The notes beneath the pieces are model-generated. The model was not told where the DNA came from and searched no databases. It worked only from the letters and a program-made list of their open reading frames with translations. The position numbers were made by a program, and so were the translations under genes. From a bacterium (GTDB lineage: Bacteria > SZUA-79 > Acidulodesulfobacterales > Acidulodesulfobacteraceae): a DNA stretch of 22,187 nucleotides. Each line of letters starts with the position of its first letter. Position 1 is the first letter of the stretch. Of this stretch, positions 6,330-14,915 are shown piece after piece. The stretch lies in the NCBI GenBank assembly GCA_021788495.1, contig JAJYKQ010000013.1:1-22187 (forward strand), written 5' to 3'.

Positions 6330-6986
6330 TCATTCAAAATAACTTATTACGTCTTCGTTCCTGAAAGTTTTTATTTCGTTTACCTTGCTTGCTTTTTTGT
6401 AGTAACCTATGGAAATACCGAGCAGAAACTTTTTATTTTTAGACAGTTTAAACGCTTTCCTTAAAACGTCGGGGTATGCGATTAAATAAGCCTGAGGACA
6501 CGCGCCCAAGCCTAAATCGTGCGCCGCGAGCAAAATATTCTGCGCTAAAAAACCGCAGTCGAAAACCGACCATAGGCCTAAATTTTCATCCATATATATA
6601 AAAATGGCAGTCTGGGAATGAAAAAAAACATAGTTGCGAAGGGAAAACTCGGTTCTTTTTTCTTTGTCGTCCCTGTTAATGCCTATATATTCAAACCTGT
6701 GCCTGCCGGTTTCAAACATATTATTGTTTTGCTTTTCCGGCCAGGAATCTGGAAAAGGATAATCCGGATTAATAGGGGTGCAGTTTTTCGCAAGTTCGTA
6801 AAGATTAGTTTTAATAAATTCGGAGGTTTTACCGGTAGAAACCGCTATCTCCCACGGCTGGGAATTTGCCCATGAAGGAGCTCTCAGCGATAATTTAAGT
6901 ATTTTGTCTATAATCTCCTTAGGTACCGGCTTGTCTTCTAAATCTCTTTTCGACGTTCTTGAACCTATACATTCAAATAATTCCAT
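6330..6986 (-). CDS. nitroreductase family protein (FMN-dependent)
   Basis: This 218-residue cytoplasmic flavoprotein has the FMN-phosphate-binding start 'SRTSKRDLEDKPVP' (about 9-22), 'APSWANSQPWEIAV' (36-49) contacting the flavin, and 'GLGACPQAYLI' and 'LLGISIGY' towards the C-terminus. The family uses NAD(P)H to reduce nitro groups, quinones or similar electron acceptors, usually as a dimer. The true substrate is not evident. Its start codon overlaps the stop of the upstream binding-protein gene by one base (TAATG), with GGAGG seven bases upstream, so the two are co-transcribed and probably coupled. Length is normal for the family. Confidence 0.9.
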   Translation of the reverse strand: MELFECIGSRTSKRDLEDKPVPKEIIDKILKLSLRAPSWANSQPWEIAVSTGKTSEFIKTNLYELAKNCTPINPDYPFPDSWPEKQNNNMFETGRHRFEYIGINRDDKEKRTEFSLRNYVFFHSQTAIFIYMDENLGLWSVFDCGFLAQNILLAAHDLGLGACPQAYLIAYPDVLRKAFKLSKNKKFLLGISIGYYKKASKVNEIKTFRNEDVISYFE

Positions 6987-8257
6987 TAAGATGCCTCCAG
7001 CGGGTTTTTAAGTATATAAATTTTTCCGTTTTTGTAGTTAAAAAGATAAAGCGATTTTTTAAATATATTATTTTTTAAGTTAATTATGCCGCATATGCCC
7101 TTAAATTTTTTAATTTTTAAGATTGCATGGTAAAATTTTATACCGCGTACATTTTTATTTTTGGATAAATTAACGATACCGGCGGCTTTAATAATTATTC
7201 TTCCTATATCGTAACCTTCGGCGCTAAGAATGTTTGGGGTTTTTCCATATGTTTGCTTATAGTCCGACAAAAAATTTTTAACGATTTTATTATCTGCATG
7301 TTTAAAAAAACCGTCCGGAAAAATAGAATTTTCCATATAAAAACCGTTTTTCTCTATAAACCGCCTAGAATCTAAAGAGCTAAGCCCAAATATCGGATGC
7401 CCCGTAATGTTATAATATACTAATTGCGTTAAAATCAGTTTCATTTTTGAATTTCCGCCTATCACGAAAAGGCCGTCAAACGGAATATCCGGTTTCGACT
7501 TAGTTATGCCGTGCATAAGGTCGTATTTAGTTATTCCAAGTTCTGCTTTTTCAGCTGAAGATACATGAAGATTATTTATACCGTTAAATCTAACTATATT
7601 GTTAAAATTATCGAAAAAATCTACTGTGTTTCCCTCATATGCAGTTTGATTTAATAAATTTATACCGTATTTTTTTGTAAAATAGTTAATATAATCTAAA
7701 ATTTTCGGACCGTAGCCGTAATCGGGATATATAACGGAAACAGATCTTATGCCTTGCCTTTTAGCATATTTGATTTCCGTTTGAATTTCCTGTTTTAACG
7801 TCATGCCGTAGCCGAAAACATAATGCGATAAATCTTTTTTAGCGGCTACCGGGGAAGGAGTAATTACCGGAATTTTAAATTCATCGGAATATTTTACAAA
7901 ATATTTCAACTGTCCGGCAAAAAGAGGTCCAATTATAGCCGAAACGCCTTTTTTGCTTAAAGATTTGAACAAAACGGAGATGCTTGTTTTGCCTGCGCTT
8001 AACGGCAGATTGACTATAATGAATTTTACATTAGTGGCTCCGCTTTTCTTTAAACTCAAAAGCATTCCGTTTACAAACTGCTTTCCGAAAAAAGCATAAC
8101 TGCCTTCTACCGGCATTACTAAGGCTATTCTTATAACCGATCCTTGATTCAATGCATTGCCGTCTTTGGCATCAGCGCTTTTGCAAACATATAACGAAAA
8201 GACAAAAATGGTAAAAAAAATTGCCGAACCTAGAAATAAAATTTTTATTCTATTCAT
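6986..8257 (-). CDS. type 1 periplasmic binding protein (Peripla_BP_6-like), orphan
   Basis: I place the start at 8257, giving 423 residues that open with a clear signal peptide (MNRIK, a hydrophobic run to about residue 24, cleavage after SADA at 27-30). A frame extension back to 8320 would bury that signal. The mature protein has the two-lobe features of the Leu/Ile/Val-binding class: IRIALVMPVEGSYAFFGKQ at the start of lobe one, 'GVSAIIGPLFAGQ', 'IPVITPSP', and 'SVSVIYPDYGYG' opening the second lobe. No permease or ATPase gene is nearby, so it may be a stand-alone sensor component or a PBP-activator-like (LpoA-type) protein rather than a transporter subunit. It is coupled to the downstream nitroreductase and divergent from the DprA-like gene. 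Confidence 0.8.
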   Translation of the reverse strand: MNRIKILFLGSAIFFTIFVFSLYVCKSADAKDGNALNQGSVIRIALVMPVEGSYAFFGKQFVNGMLLSLKKSGATNVKFIIVNLPLSAGKTSISVLFKSLSKKGVSAIIGPLFAGQLKYFVKYSDEFKIPVITPSPVAAKKDLSHYVFGYGMTLKQEIQTEIKYAKRQGIRSVSVIYPDYGYGPKILDYINYFTKKYGINLLNQTAYEGNTVDFFDNFNNIVRFNGINNLHVSSAEKAELGITKYDLMHGITKSKPDIPFDGLFVIGGNSKMKLILTQLVYYNITGHPIFGLSSLDSRRFIEKNGFYMENSIFPDGFFKHADNKIVKNFLSDYKQTYGKTPNILSAEGYDIGRIIIKAAGIVNLSKNKNVRGIKFYHAILKIKKFKGICGIINLKNNIFKKSLYLFNYKNGKIYILKNPLEAS

Positions 8258-8399
8258 ATTGTATTTTGATAACAATTTAATTATTATTATATTTATACAA
8301 CTTATCTTTACCGCAGTCAATCCAATTTATTTTAGTTTAGTTTATTTAAAAGACTATAAACCATATAATTTTTTTAAATTTTATTTTATTATTATTCTT
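8258..8399. promoter_or_regulatory. divergent intergenic region between the binding-protein and dprA-like genes
   Basis: This 142-bp, very AT-rich region must contain the promoters of both divergent operons. Many A/T hexamers resemble -10 boxes, so no single one can be chosen. Neither gene has a visible Shine-Dalgarno sequence. Confidence 0.4.
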
Positions 8400-9485
8400 A
8401 TGAACGCCGAAGATTTCGAATCGTATAAAAATTACAGGATATATATAAATGCAAAACGGGAAGGGCTTGCAAAAGAAACTGCCGATAAAAAAAAGGCTGC
8501 GGCCGATATCTCTGATTTAAAAAAGTACGATTTTTATGAAAGGTTAAAAAACGATGCCGAAAACGAAATAAATTTATTAAGCGAATTAAAAATCAAACCT
8601 TTAAAAACTTCCCGCATTATAAATTGCGTCCGCAAACAAAATATTTCCATTTCTTTGCCCGAATTTTTGCATATATATGATCCCGAAGATTTATTTGAAA
8701 ATTTTTATTCAAAAAATCCTTTAAAAAAATTAAATGAAGGGTTATTTATAACGTCGTCCAGATATGTCGGCGCTAACGTTTTTAAACCGGATTTGCCTTT
8801 AATAAACGAACTTAGCTTATACTGCAAAGATACAGACGGAAACCAAAAATTCTCTTTTATATACATAGGATTGCACGAATCTGCTAATAACTATTTTATC
8901 AAAAAGTTTTCGGATAAATTAAACAAAGATATATTTATTTTAATAATTCAACCCTATTCTCTATTAAAATCGGCATATAAAAATAAACCGAAACAATTAA
9001 ATCTTACAAATCTTAAATTTCCGCAAATTTCGGCTTTAGACCCTTTTGCAAAAAATTCAAAATACGGATTTGCCTTAAGAAACAGCCTCGCTTTTCATTT
9101 GTCGCAAGAGATGGCCATACTTTATCTGTCGCATAATAGCTCTCTTGCAAGTTTAATAAAAAAATTTAAAGGCGCCGGCAAGAAAGTAAAAATTTTTCTC
9201 GGCAAAGAAAATTACAAAAAAAACATAACTATAACTGCAACTGCGAATGCAAATACCCAAAAAGACGCCGCCGCTTACGGAACGGACGTACCGGAAGAAT
9301 ATGAAGTTATCAGCAAATTTATAATAAATTCTTTAACAAAAGAAAATATTACTATTGACAATTTATTGAAACTAAGCAATATTAGATTAAAAGCAAATGA
9401 AAATGAAATTATTAGAGCGCTTTCTATACTTGAAATAAATTCGGAAATAGAAAGGCTGCCCGGAGGAATAATAAAAAAAATATGA
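8400..9485 (+). CDS. highly divergent DprA-like protein
   Basis: With the ATG at 8400 the protein has 361 residues; the open frame back to 8157 overlaps the divergent gene and lacks the look of coding DNA. Residues about 300-358 match the winged-helix end of DprA ('LLKLSNI...EIIRALSILEINSEIERLPGG'). Within 114-268, 'FITSSRYVG' (117-124) corresponds to the canonical GSR loop, and 'FALRNSLAFHLSQEMAILYLSHNSSLAS' (224-251, written here as two parts: FALRNSLAFHL and SSLAS) to the 'RRNRIIAGLS...GSL.TA' region, followed by 'VKIFLG' for 'VFAVPG'. The Gly-rich motifs are largely lost. DprA loads RecA on incoming single-stranded DNA during transformation. Position just before topA (ATGA overlap) is the usual dprA place. 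Low-complexity ATANANTQ at 280-287. Confidence 0.6.
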   Translation: MNAEDFESYKNYRIYINAKREGLAKETADKKKAAADISDLKKYDFYERLKNDAENEINLLSELKIKPLKTSRIINCVRKQNISISLPEFLHIYDPEDLFENFYSKNPLKKLNEGLFITSSRYVGANVFKPDLPLINELSLYCKDTDGNQKFSFIYIGLHESANNYFIKKFSDKLNKDIFILIIQPYSLLKSAYKNKPKQLNLTNLKFPQISALDPFAKNSKYGFALRNSLAFHLSQEMAILYLSHNSSLASLIKKFKGAGKKVKIFLGKENYKKNITITATANANTQKDAAAYGTDVPEEYEVISKFIINSLTKENITIDNLLKLSNIRLKANENEIIRALSILEINSEIERLPGGIIKKI

Positions 9486-11818
9486 AAAATTTAGTTCTCG
9501 TAGAGTCGCCTTCTAAAGCAAATACTATAAATAAATATTTAGGGTCCGATTTTATAGTCAAAGCAACTGTGGGTCATATTAAAAATTTACCCAAAAGTTC
9601 TATAGGGGTGGATATTAAAAACGGCTTCGAACCTAAGTACGAAATAATAAAAGGAAAGGAAAAAACCGTAGATGAAATTAAAAAACTTGCAAAAAAAGCA
9701 GATATTATTTATCTGGCTCCCGATCCCGACCGCGAAGGGGAAGCCATAGCGTGGAACATAAAAGAGATTATAGACGAAATTAACGGCAAAAAGCCGGATA
9801 TAAAAAGGGTTCTTTTTCATGAAATTACCAAAGATAAAGTCTTGGAAGCCATAAAAAATCCCGCCGTCTTAAACGAATCTATGTACGAATCCCAAAAAGC
9901 GCGCAGAATTTTAGACCGTTTAGTCGGTTACAACCTCAGTCCTTTTTTGTGGGATAAAGTAAGAAGAGGCCTTTCGGCCGGCAGAGTTCAATCCGTCGCA
10001 CTATATCTTATAGTAGAAAGAGAAAAAGAAATAAACGCTTTCGTCAAAGTAGAATTCTGGACGGTAACGGCTTTATTTGAAATTCAAGGCGGAGATAAGA
10101 AAAAATTTTCTACCGATATCGAAGGCGAACTGTTTAAAATAAACGGAAAAGACCCTGAAATTAAATCCGAAAAAGAAGCCGGAGAATTGAAAAACAGGCT
10201 TCTTTCGATAAAAAACGATTATTCTATCGAAGACATATCGAAAAAGCAGACTTACAGAAAAGCCGCTCTGCCTTTGATAACGAGCACCCTTCAGCAGGAA
10301 GCCGCAAAAATACTTCATTTTCCCGTAAAGAAAACAATGTCCGTAGCGCAAAAACTTTACGAAGGCATCGAAATAGGGGCGGTAGAAAACGTAAGCAAAA
10401 AATCTCTAGGTCCGGTAGGTCTTATTACATACATGAGAACCGATTCCACTAGAATATCTGACGAAGCGGCATCGGCAGCCAAAAAATTTATAAACGAAGT
10501 TTACGGCATAGACTATATTGCCGATAAAAATTCTCCCAAAAAAAGCAAAACAACCGCAAGCGCCAAAAAAGTTCAGGATGCGCACGAAGCTATCAGACCG
10601 ACTAATATTTTATTGACGCCTAAAAAAATCAAAGCATACCTAAGCGCCGACGAATTTAAACTATACAATCTTATATGGACGTATTTTACCGCCTCTTTTA
10701 TGAGCCAGAGTATTTACGACCAGTACTCGCTGACGTTAAAAGGAACATATAGCGTTAAAAATAAAGAAAAAGACGAATATATTTTTAAGACTACCGAAAG
10801 TATATTAAAATTCGACGGCTTTCAGAAAGTTATCAATGAAAATCTTAAAAACAAAGAAGTTTTAGAAGAAGGCAATATCGAACAAACGCAAAACGAAAAC
10901 CATCCTTCTTCTATAATTAAAATATTTGAACTGCTTTCAAAAGGCGACCCTGCTTCCATAAAAAAAGCCGACGTTTTTCAGCATTTTACTTCTCCTCCGC
11001 CTAGATACACCGAAGCAAGCTTAGTCAAGGCTTTAGACGAAAACGGCATAGGAAGGCCTTCTACCTACCAGAGCATAATAGCCAACATTAAGACAAAAGA
11101 TTACGTCGTAATGACCACTGAATCGGCAGATACCGCAAAAAAAGGGAGTACAACTCAAAAATTTAAACCTACGGAACTTGGAATGACCGTTTCCGATATT
11201 TTAAAATCCGGTTTTTCCGATATAATAAACTTGAAATTCACCGCTAATATGGAAAAAAAATTAGACGACGTCGAAAACGGACTATTAAACAGAAAAGAAC
11301 TGCTTGCCGATTTTTACGACAAATTTATGAAAAACTTTAAAGACGCCAAAGTTAATATTAAAAACATAAAGGGTTCGTCGGAACCTACCGACGTTATCTG
11401 CGAAAAATGCGGAAAGCCTATGGTTATAAAAATGGGGCGGTTCGGCAAATTTCTTGCCTGCAGCGGATATCCGGAGTGTAAAAACACAAAAGAAATAAAA
11501 AAAATAAGTCAAGACGGCGAAAACATCGAACCTGAAAATGAAGAAACGGGAGAAATCTGCGAAAAATGCGGAAAGCCTATGGTTATAAAAACGGGCAGAT
11601 ATGGAAAATTTCTTTCATGCAGCGGATATCCGGAGTGTAAAAATATTAAACCGATTCCGGTAAAAGTTAATCAATCCAAAATACCTTGCCCTACCGGATG
11701 CGGCGGTTATCTTGTAGAAAAAAGAACAAAAAAGGGAAGAAAATTTTTCAGCTGTTCTAACTATCCTAAATGCGAATATGCATCATGGATGCTGCCGGAA
11801 AAAGCCGAAAAACAATAA
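9482..11818 (+). CDS. topA: DNA topoisomerase I (type IA)
   Basis: The 778 residues form a complete enzyme that relaxes negative supercoils through a covalent 5'-phosphotyrosine. The Toprim domain carries Glu8 in LVESPSKA and the acidic triad D81, D83 and E85 in APDPDREGEA. The active-site Tyr317 sits in LITYMRTDSTR, with the following Arg319. 'FTSPPPRYTEASLVKALDE' marks the later core domain. The C-terminus has three Zn-ribbon units starting near residues 640, 693 and about 740. The first two are almost identical and stem from an in-frame 159-bp duplication. The start overlaps the stop of the DprA-like gene (ATGA), so translation is coupled. Length is normal for the bacterial enzyme with three Zn ribbons. 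Confidence 0.97.
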   Translation: MKNLVLVESPSKANTINKYLGSDFIVKATVGHIKNLPKSSIGVDIKNGFEPKYEIIKGKEKTVDEIKKLAKKADIIYLAPDPDREGEAIAWNIKEIIDEINGKKPDIKRVLFHEITKDKVLEAIKNPAVLNESMYESQKARRILDRLVGYNLSPFLWDKVRRGLSAGRVQSVALYLIVEREKEINAFVKVEFWTVTALFEIQGGDKKKFSTDIEGELFKINGKDPEIKSEKEAGELKNRLLSIKNDYSIEDISKKQTYRKAALPLITSTLQQEAAKILHFPVKKTMSVAQKLYEGIEIGAVENVSKKSLGPVGLITYMRTDSTRISDEAASAAKKFINEVYGIDYIADKNSPKKSKTTASAKKVQDAHEAIRPTNILLTPKKIKAYLSADEFKLYNLIWTYFTASFMSQSIYDQYSLTLKGTYSVKNKEKDEYIFKTTESILKFDGFQKVINENLKNKEVLEEGNIEQTQNENHPSSIIKIFELLSKGDPASIKKADVFQHFTSPPPRYTEASLVKALDENGIGRPSTYQSIIANIKTKDYVVMTTESADTAKKGSTTQKFKPTELGMTVSDILKSGFSDIINLKFTANMEKKLDDVENGLLNRKELLADFYDKFMKNFKDAKVNIKNIKGSSEPTDVICEKCGKPMVIKMGRFGKFLACSGYPECKNTKEIKKISQDGENIEPENEETGEICEKCGKPMVIKTGRYGKFLSCSGYPECKNIKPIPVKVNQSKIPCPTGCGGYLVEKRTKKGRKFFSCSNYPKCEYASWMLPEKAEKQ
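11397..11643 (+). repeat. in-frame 159-bp tandem duplication of the topA Zn-ribbon
   Basis: Segments 11397-11484 and 11556-11643 are near-identical and exactly 159 bp (53 codons) apart. Both encode CEKCGKPMVIK...GKFL.CSGYPECKN, with only three residue differences (M/T, F/Y, A/S). Long identical runs at both ends suggest a recent duplication or gene conversion. Confidence 0.85.
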
Positions 11819-11898
11819 TTTGATTTTATAAAAAAATTAAACTATTATTATATTTTATTTATTAAATTATATTATTTTAATTATTTTAGAGGTGTCTT

Positions 11899-12711
11899 AT
11901 GTCGCAAAGCATTTTTCAAGCATTTAAAGACGTATCTATCAAAACTAAAATTATCGTTCCCCTCTTATTATTAGTCATCATTCCGATTGCATTAATTGTT
12001 TTCAATACTTATCGGCTGGCTATTTCTTTAACGAAGCATGATGCCATAGTTACAGCAAAAACCACTCTTTCCAGCCTTAATGCAATGATGCTTAACGGAA
12101 CTATAATGAAAAAAAGGGATAGAAAACAGCTTTTTTCTATTTATAAAAAAATAAAAGGCGTCAAAAAATTCCAGGTTATTAGGGGGAATGTAGTAAACAT
12201 GGAATTTGGGAAAGGACTAAGGGAGGAAATGCCTAATTCTAAATCTAAGTTCGATGATAAAATATTAAACTCAAGCAAAATTCAAACTGAAATAATTTCA
12301 AAAAACTTTTTGCCGTATGAAATTAAAGTAGGCGTTCCTTTCGTTGCAAAAACAAATTCAAGAGGCATAAACTGCCTTACGTGTCATACAAAAGCTTCTT
12401 CAGGGGATATTCTCGGCGGCATAAAGTTAGTTTATTCCTTAAAACCTGTTGCCGTTTCTATAACAGGAACCTTAATCATAGCTGTAATTTTTATAGTTCT
12501 TATAATTTTATTCCTTTATTTTATTATAAAAAGTGCAATAATTAAACCGATAGCAAAAATGTCTAAATTAGCCGACGAAATTTCTAAGGGGTATTTTGAA
12601 GAAGAAATCGAACATCCCAGAAACGACGAGATAGGTTCGCTTGCAAAATCTTTTAACAGGATGCAGGTCAGCCTGAAAAAAGCGATGGAACTTCTGAAAA
12701 GAGGCAGATGA
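11899..12711 (+). CDS. membrane sensor with periplasmic c-type haem motif and HAMP domain, no output domain
   Basis: The protein has 270 residues. Transmembrane segment 1 spans about 17-38, a periplasmic domain about 39-186, transmembrane segment 2 about 187-210, and a HAMP domain about 211-264 ('KPIAKMSKLADEISKGYF', 'NDEIGSLAKSFNRM'). The periplasmic part contains a CxxCH haem c site at C159, C162 and H163, in the setting 'GINCLTCHTKASSGDILGGI' that is typical of haem-binding sensor domains of chemoreceptors and kinases in metal- and sulfur-reducing bacteria. In those proteins HAMP leads into a kinase, cyclase or methyl-accepting domain, but here the chain stops six residues after HAMP. It could signal through a partner. 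GAGGTGT precedes the ATG. The stop overlaps the next start (ATGA). Confidence 0.88.
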   Translation: MSQSIFQAFKDVSIKTKIIVPLLLLVIIPIALIVFNTYRLAISLTKHDAIVTAKTTLSSLNAMMLNGTIMKKRDRKQLFSIYKKIKGVKKFQVIRGNVVNMEFGKGLREEMPNSKSKFDDKILNSSKIQTEIISKNFLPYEIKVGVPFVAKTNSRGINCLTCHTKASSGDILGGIKLVYSLKPVAVSITGTLIIAVIFIVLIILFLYFIIKSAIIKPIAKMSKLADEISKGYFEEEIEHPRNDEIGSLAKSFNRMQVSLKKAMELLKRGR

Positions 12712-13415
12712 TAAATATTCCGATATCGGACAATATAAATAACGTTAAAGAGAAGATTAAAATCGCCGCCTTAAAAAGCGGCCGGAATTTTTCCGATATA
12801 ACGCTCCTTGCGGCTTCAAAAACAAGAACAGCGGATGAAATAATTGAAGCCGCAAAGAGCGGAGTAAAAGTTTTCGGAGAAAATTACGTTCAGGAATTTT
12901 TGTCCAAATTTGAAACGCTCAGCCAAAAAAAAGATATTATCTGGCATATTATAGGACGCCTCCAAAAAAATAAAGTAAAATATATTATCGGAAAAGTTGA
13001 TTTAATACATTCGGTGGACGGTATCGAACTTACAGAAATTATAGAAAAACATTCAGCCGCAAAAAATATAACCTCTAATATTTTAATAGAAGTAAATCTT
13101 GCCGGAGAAAAAACAAAAGGAGGAATATTGCCCGAAAAATTAACCGGTTTAATATCCGAAATAAATAAATTTCGACATATTAGAGCCGCAGGACTTATGA
13201 CTATGCCGCCGCTTGAAAGCGGAAGCAGAAAATACTTTAAACATTTAAAAGAGCTTATCGACGAAATAAACTTAAAATCCGTTTATAAATATAAGCTTTC
13301 CGTTCTTTCCATGGGCACGTCCGGCGATTTTGAAGCCGCAATAGAAGAAGGAGCAACGATAGTAAGATTAGGCACCGTAATATTCGGCAGCAGGCCTACT
13401 AAATTAAAAAAATAA
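12708..13415 (+). CDS. yggS: YggS/PLPBP family pyridoxal-phosphate homeostasis protein
   Basis: The 235-residue TIM-barrel protein binds PLP through Lys38 in LLAASKTRTADEI. Further family motifs are 'VFGENYVQEFLSK', 'WHIIGRLQKNKVKYI', 'IHSVDGIEL', 'GLMTMPPL' and the phosphate-binding end 'LSMGTSGDFEAAIEEGATIVRLGT'. The family has no known catalytic activity and keeps free PLP and amino-acid pools balanced in the cytoplasm. Length is normal. In many bacteria it stands next to proC; here proC is nearby but on the other strand beyond maf. It is translationally coupled to the haem sensor upstream (ATGA), an unusual partner, and maf follows after eight bases. Confidence 0.95.
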   Translation: MINIPISDNINNVKEKIKIAALKSGRNFSDITLLAASKTRTADEIIEAAKSGVKVFGENYVQEFLSKFETLSQKKDIIWHIIGRLQKNKVKYIIGKVDLIHSVDGIELTEIIEKHSAAKNITSNILIEVNLAGEKTKGGILPEKLTGLISEINKFRHIRAAGLMTMPPLESGSRKYFKHLKELIDEINLKSVYKYKLSVLSMGTSGDFEAAIEEGATIVRLGTVIFGSRPTKLKK

Positions 13416-13423
13416 ATTAAAAG

Positions 13424-14026
13424 ATGGACACTGCATACGTTCTTGCTTCGTCTTCCCAAAGAAGAATATCGTTATTAAAAAAATTGGGGTTTAATTTTAT
13501 TGCGGTAAATCACAATATAACCGATGAACCTAAGTTTGAAGATTTAAAATTAAAAGAAAATATTTCTATAGAAAATTTCGTCCGGCAATTAGCCTTAATG
13601 AAAGCGGAAAGCGTTGCCTTTAATTATAAAAACAGCTATATTATAGGTGCGGATACAGTTATTTTTTTTAACGGCAAAGCTTACGGAAAACCTCTTAATT
13701 TAGATGACGCTTTTAACATGTTAAAAGACCTTTCCGGAAAAACGCATGAAGTTTATTCCGGAATAAGCATAGTAAACGTAGATAAAAATATCGGCGTAAC
13801 CGATTACGATAAAACCTTGGTTACGATAAAACCTTTAAGCGATAAAGAAATAAATTCTTATATATCCGACCATCAGCCTTTCGACAGAGCCGGAAGTTAC
13901 GGAATTCAAGACGAAAACGGAATAGTAAAATCATATAGCGGTTCGTTTGAAAATGTTCTCGGCCTTCCGACGCAAAAACTTTTGCAACTTTTAAAAGAAT
14001 ATAATCTTCCGCAATATGATATTTAA
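13424..14026 (+). CDS. maf: Maf family nucleotide pyrophosphatase
   Basis: The 200 residues have the Maf signature 'LASSSQRRISLLKKLGF' at 6-22 (normally LASaSprR.eLL), 'IIGADTVI' for the metal-binding acidic residue, 'LKDLSGKTHEVYSGI', and 'FDRAGSYGIQ' with the later acidic pair. Members hydrolyse modified or canonical nucleoside triphosphates to monophosphates (dTTP/UTP or m7GTP subfamilies) and thereby sanitise the pool or affect septation. The subfamily is not assigned here. The gene starts eight bases after yggS with only a weak AAAAG site. Its stop overlaps the stop of the convergent proC gene by four bases, so there is no room for a separate terminator. Confidence 0.94.
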   Translation: MDTAYVLASSSQRRISLLKKLGFNFIAVNHNITDEPKFEDLKLKENISIENFVRQLALMKAESVAFNYKNSYIIGADTVIFFNGKAYGKPLNLDDAFNMLKDLSGKTHEVYSGISIVNVDKNIGVTDYDKTLVTIKPLSDKEINSYISDHQPFDRAGSYGIQDENGIVKSYSGSFENVLGLPTQKLLQLLKEYNLPQYDI

Positions 14027-14877
14027 ACCAATCCTTTTGCCCTTAAATATGCCGCATTGACGGCAGAATCCAGAACATACTTAATGCGCCCTTCTTCTAG
14101 TTTTGCAAGTCCGTATGCAGTAGTTCCGCCGGGCGAAGTTACCATATCTTTTAAATCTTTCGTCGAAGTCTTAGAAAATTCGGGACTGTTTAAAAGTTCC
14201 GCGGAGCCTAGTATAGTCTGCACACTTAATTCTTTTGCAATATCCTTAGGAAGTCCAAGTTTAACTCCGGCTTCTATAAGTCCTTCCGCAATTAAAAAAA
14301 TATAAGCGGGACCGCTTCCGCTAAGAGCGGTTACGGCGTCAAAATATTTTTCGTCCAAGCGAATGATTTTCGACGACAACTCCAGTATTTCGGAAACTTC
14401 GGCTATGTCATCTTCGGATACGCCGGCGTTATAACACATTGCGCCTATTCCTTTTCCCGCTAAAGAATTTATATTGGGCATAATCCTGAATATTTTTAAA
14501 AAAGAATTGTTTTTAAGCGTCTTTTTAAATACGCTTTCTATAAAATCTATTTTTACGCCTCCGGCAATTGAAACAAACACGGGAATATTATTTCCGTTTT
14601 TCAATTTGTTTAAAGTCCCCGCCGCAACTTCGACGATGCTTTCCACCGAATAAGGTTTTACGGCTATAAAAACGATATCGCAATTTTCCACTACTTCGCC
14701 TACGCTGTTTAAAGAATTAACTCCAAGAGAGTTTTTTACAAAGTCGGCTCTCGACGGGTCGGTATCGTAAATAAAAATTTTTAAGTCGCGGGATTTCGAT
14801 CCGGTTATTCCTTTTATTAGTCCGTAAGCCATGTTGCCGGCTCCTATAAAACCTATGGAAGTTTTCTTTGTTGTCAT
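14023..14877 (-). CDS. proC: pyrroline-5-carboxylate reductase
   Basis: The 284-residue enzyme catalyses the last step of proline synthesis, NAD(P)H-dependent reduction of 1-pyrroline-5-carboxylate in the cytoplasm. The N-terminal Rossmann motif is 'IGFIGAGNMAYGLIKG' (8-23), and 'VFIAVKPYSVESIV' follows. The dimerisation domain carries 'TALSGSGPAYIFLIAEGLIEAGVKLG' (written in full only by its ends, TALSGSGPAY and AEGLIEAG) and the signature 'DMVTSPGGTTAYGL' near the end. A strong AAGGAGG site precedes the ATG. It is 39 bp downstream of the MFS gene and may be co-transcribed with it. Confidence 0.96.
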   Translation of the reverse strand: MTTKKTSIGFIGAGNMAYGLIKGITGSKSRDLKIFIYDTDPSRADFVKNSLGVNSLNSVGEVVENCDIVFIAVKPYSVESIVEVAAGTLNKLKNGNNIPVFVSIAGGVKIDFIESVFKKTLKNNSFLKIFRIMPNINSLAGKGIGAMCYNAGVSEDDIAEVSEILELSSKIIRLDEKYFDAVTALSGSGPAYIFLIAEGLIEAGVKLGLPKDIAKELSVQTILGSAELLNSPEFSKTSTKDLKDMVTSPGGTTAYGLAKLEEGRIKYVLDSAVNAAYLRAKGLV

Positions 14878-14915
14878 AATGTCCTCCTTATTTTTTTCAT
14901 TTTTTTTATTTGAGT

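Noticed and set aside
8258..8320. Upstream extension of the binding-protein frame
   Set aside because: It would place 21 residues before a standard signal peptide and has no ribosome binding site.
8157..8399. Upstream extension of the DprA-like frame
   Set aside because: It overlaps the signal-peptide region of the divergent binding-protein gene and reads as low-complexity Ile/Phe/Tyr; the ATG at 8400 is the better start.
11285..11512. Minus-strand frames inside topA
   Set aside because: These are mirror frames of a fully conserved topoisomerase gene.
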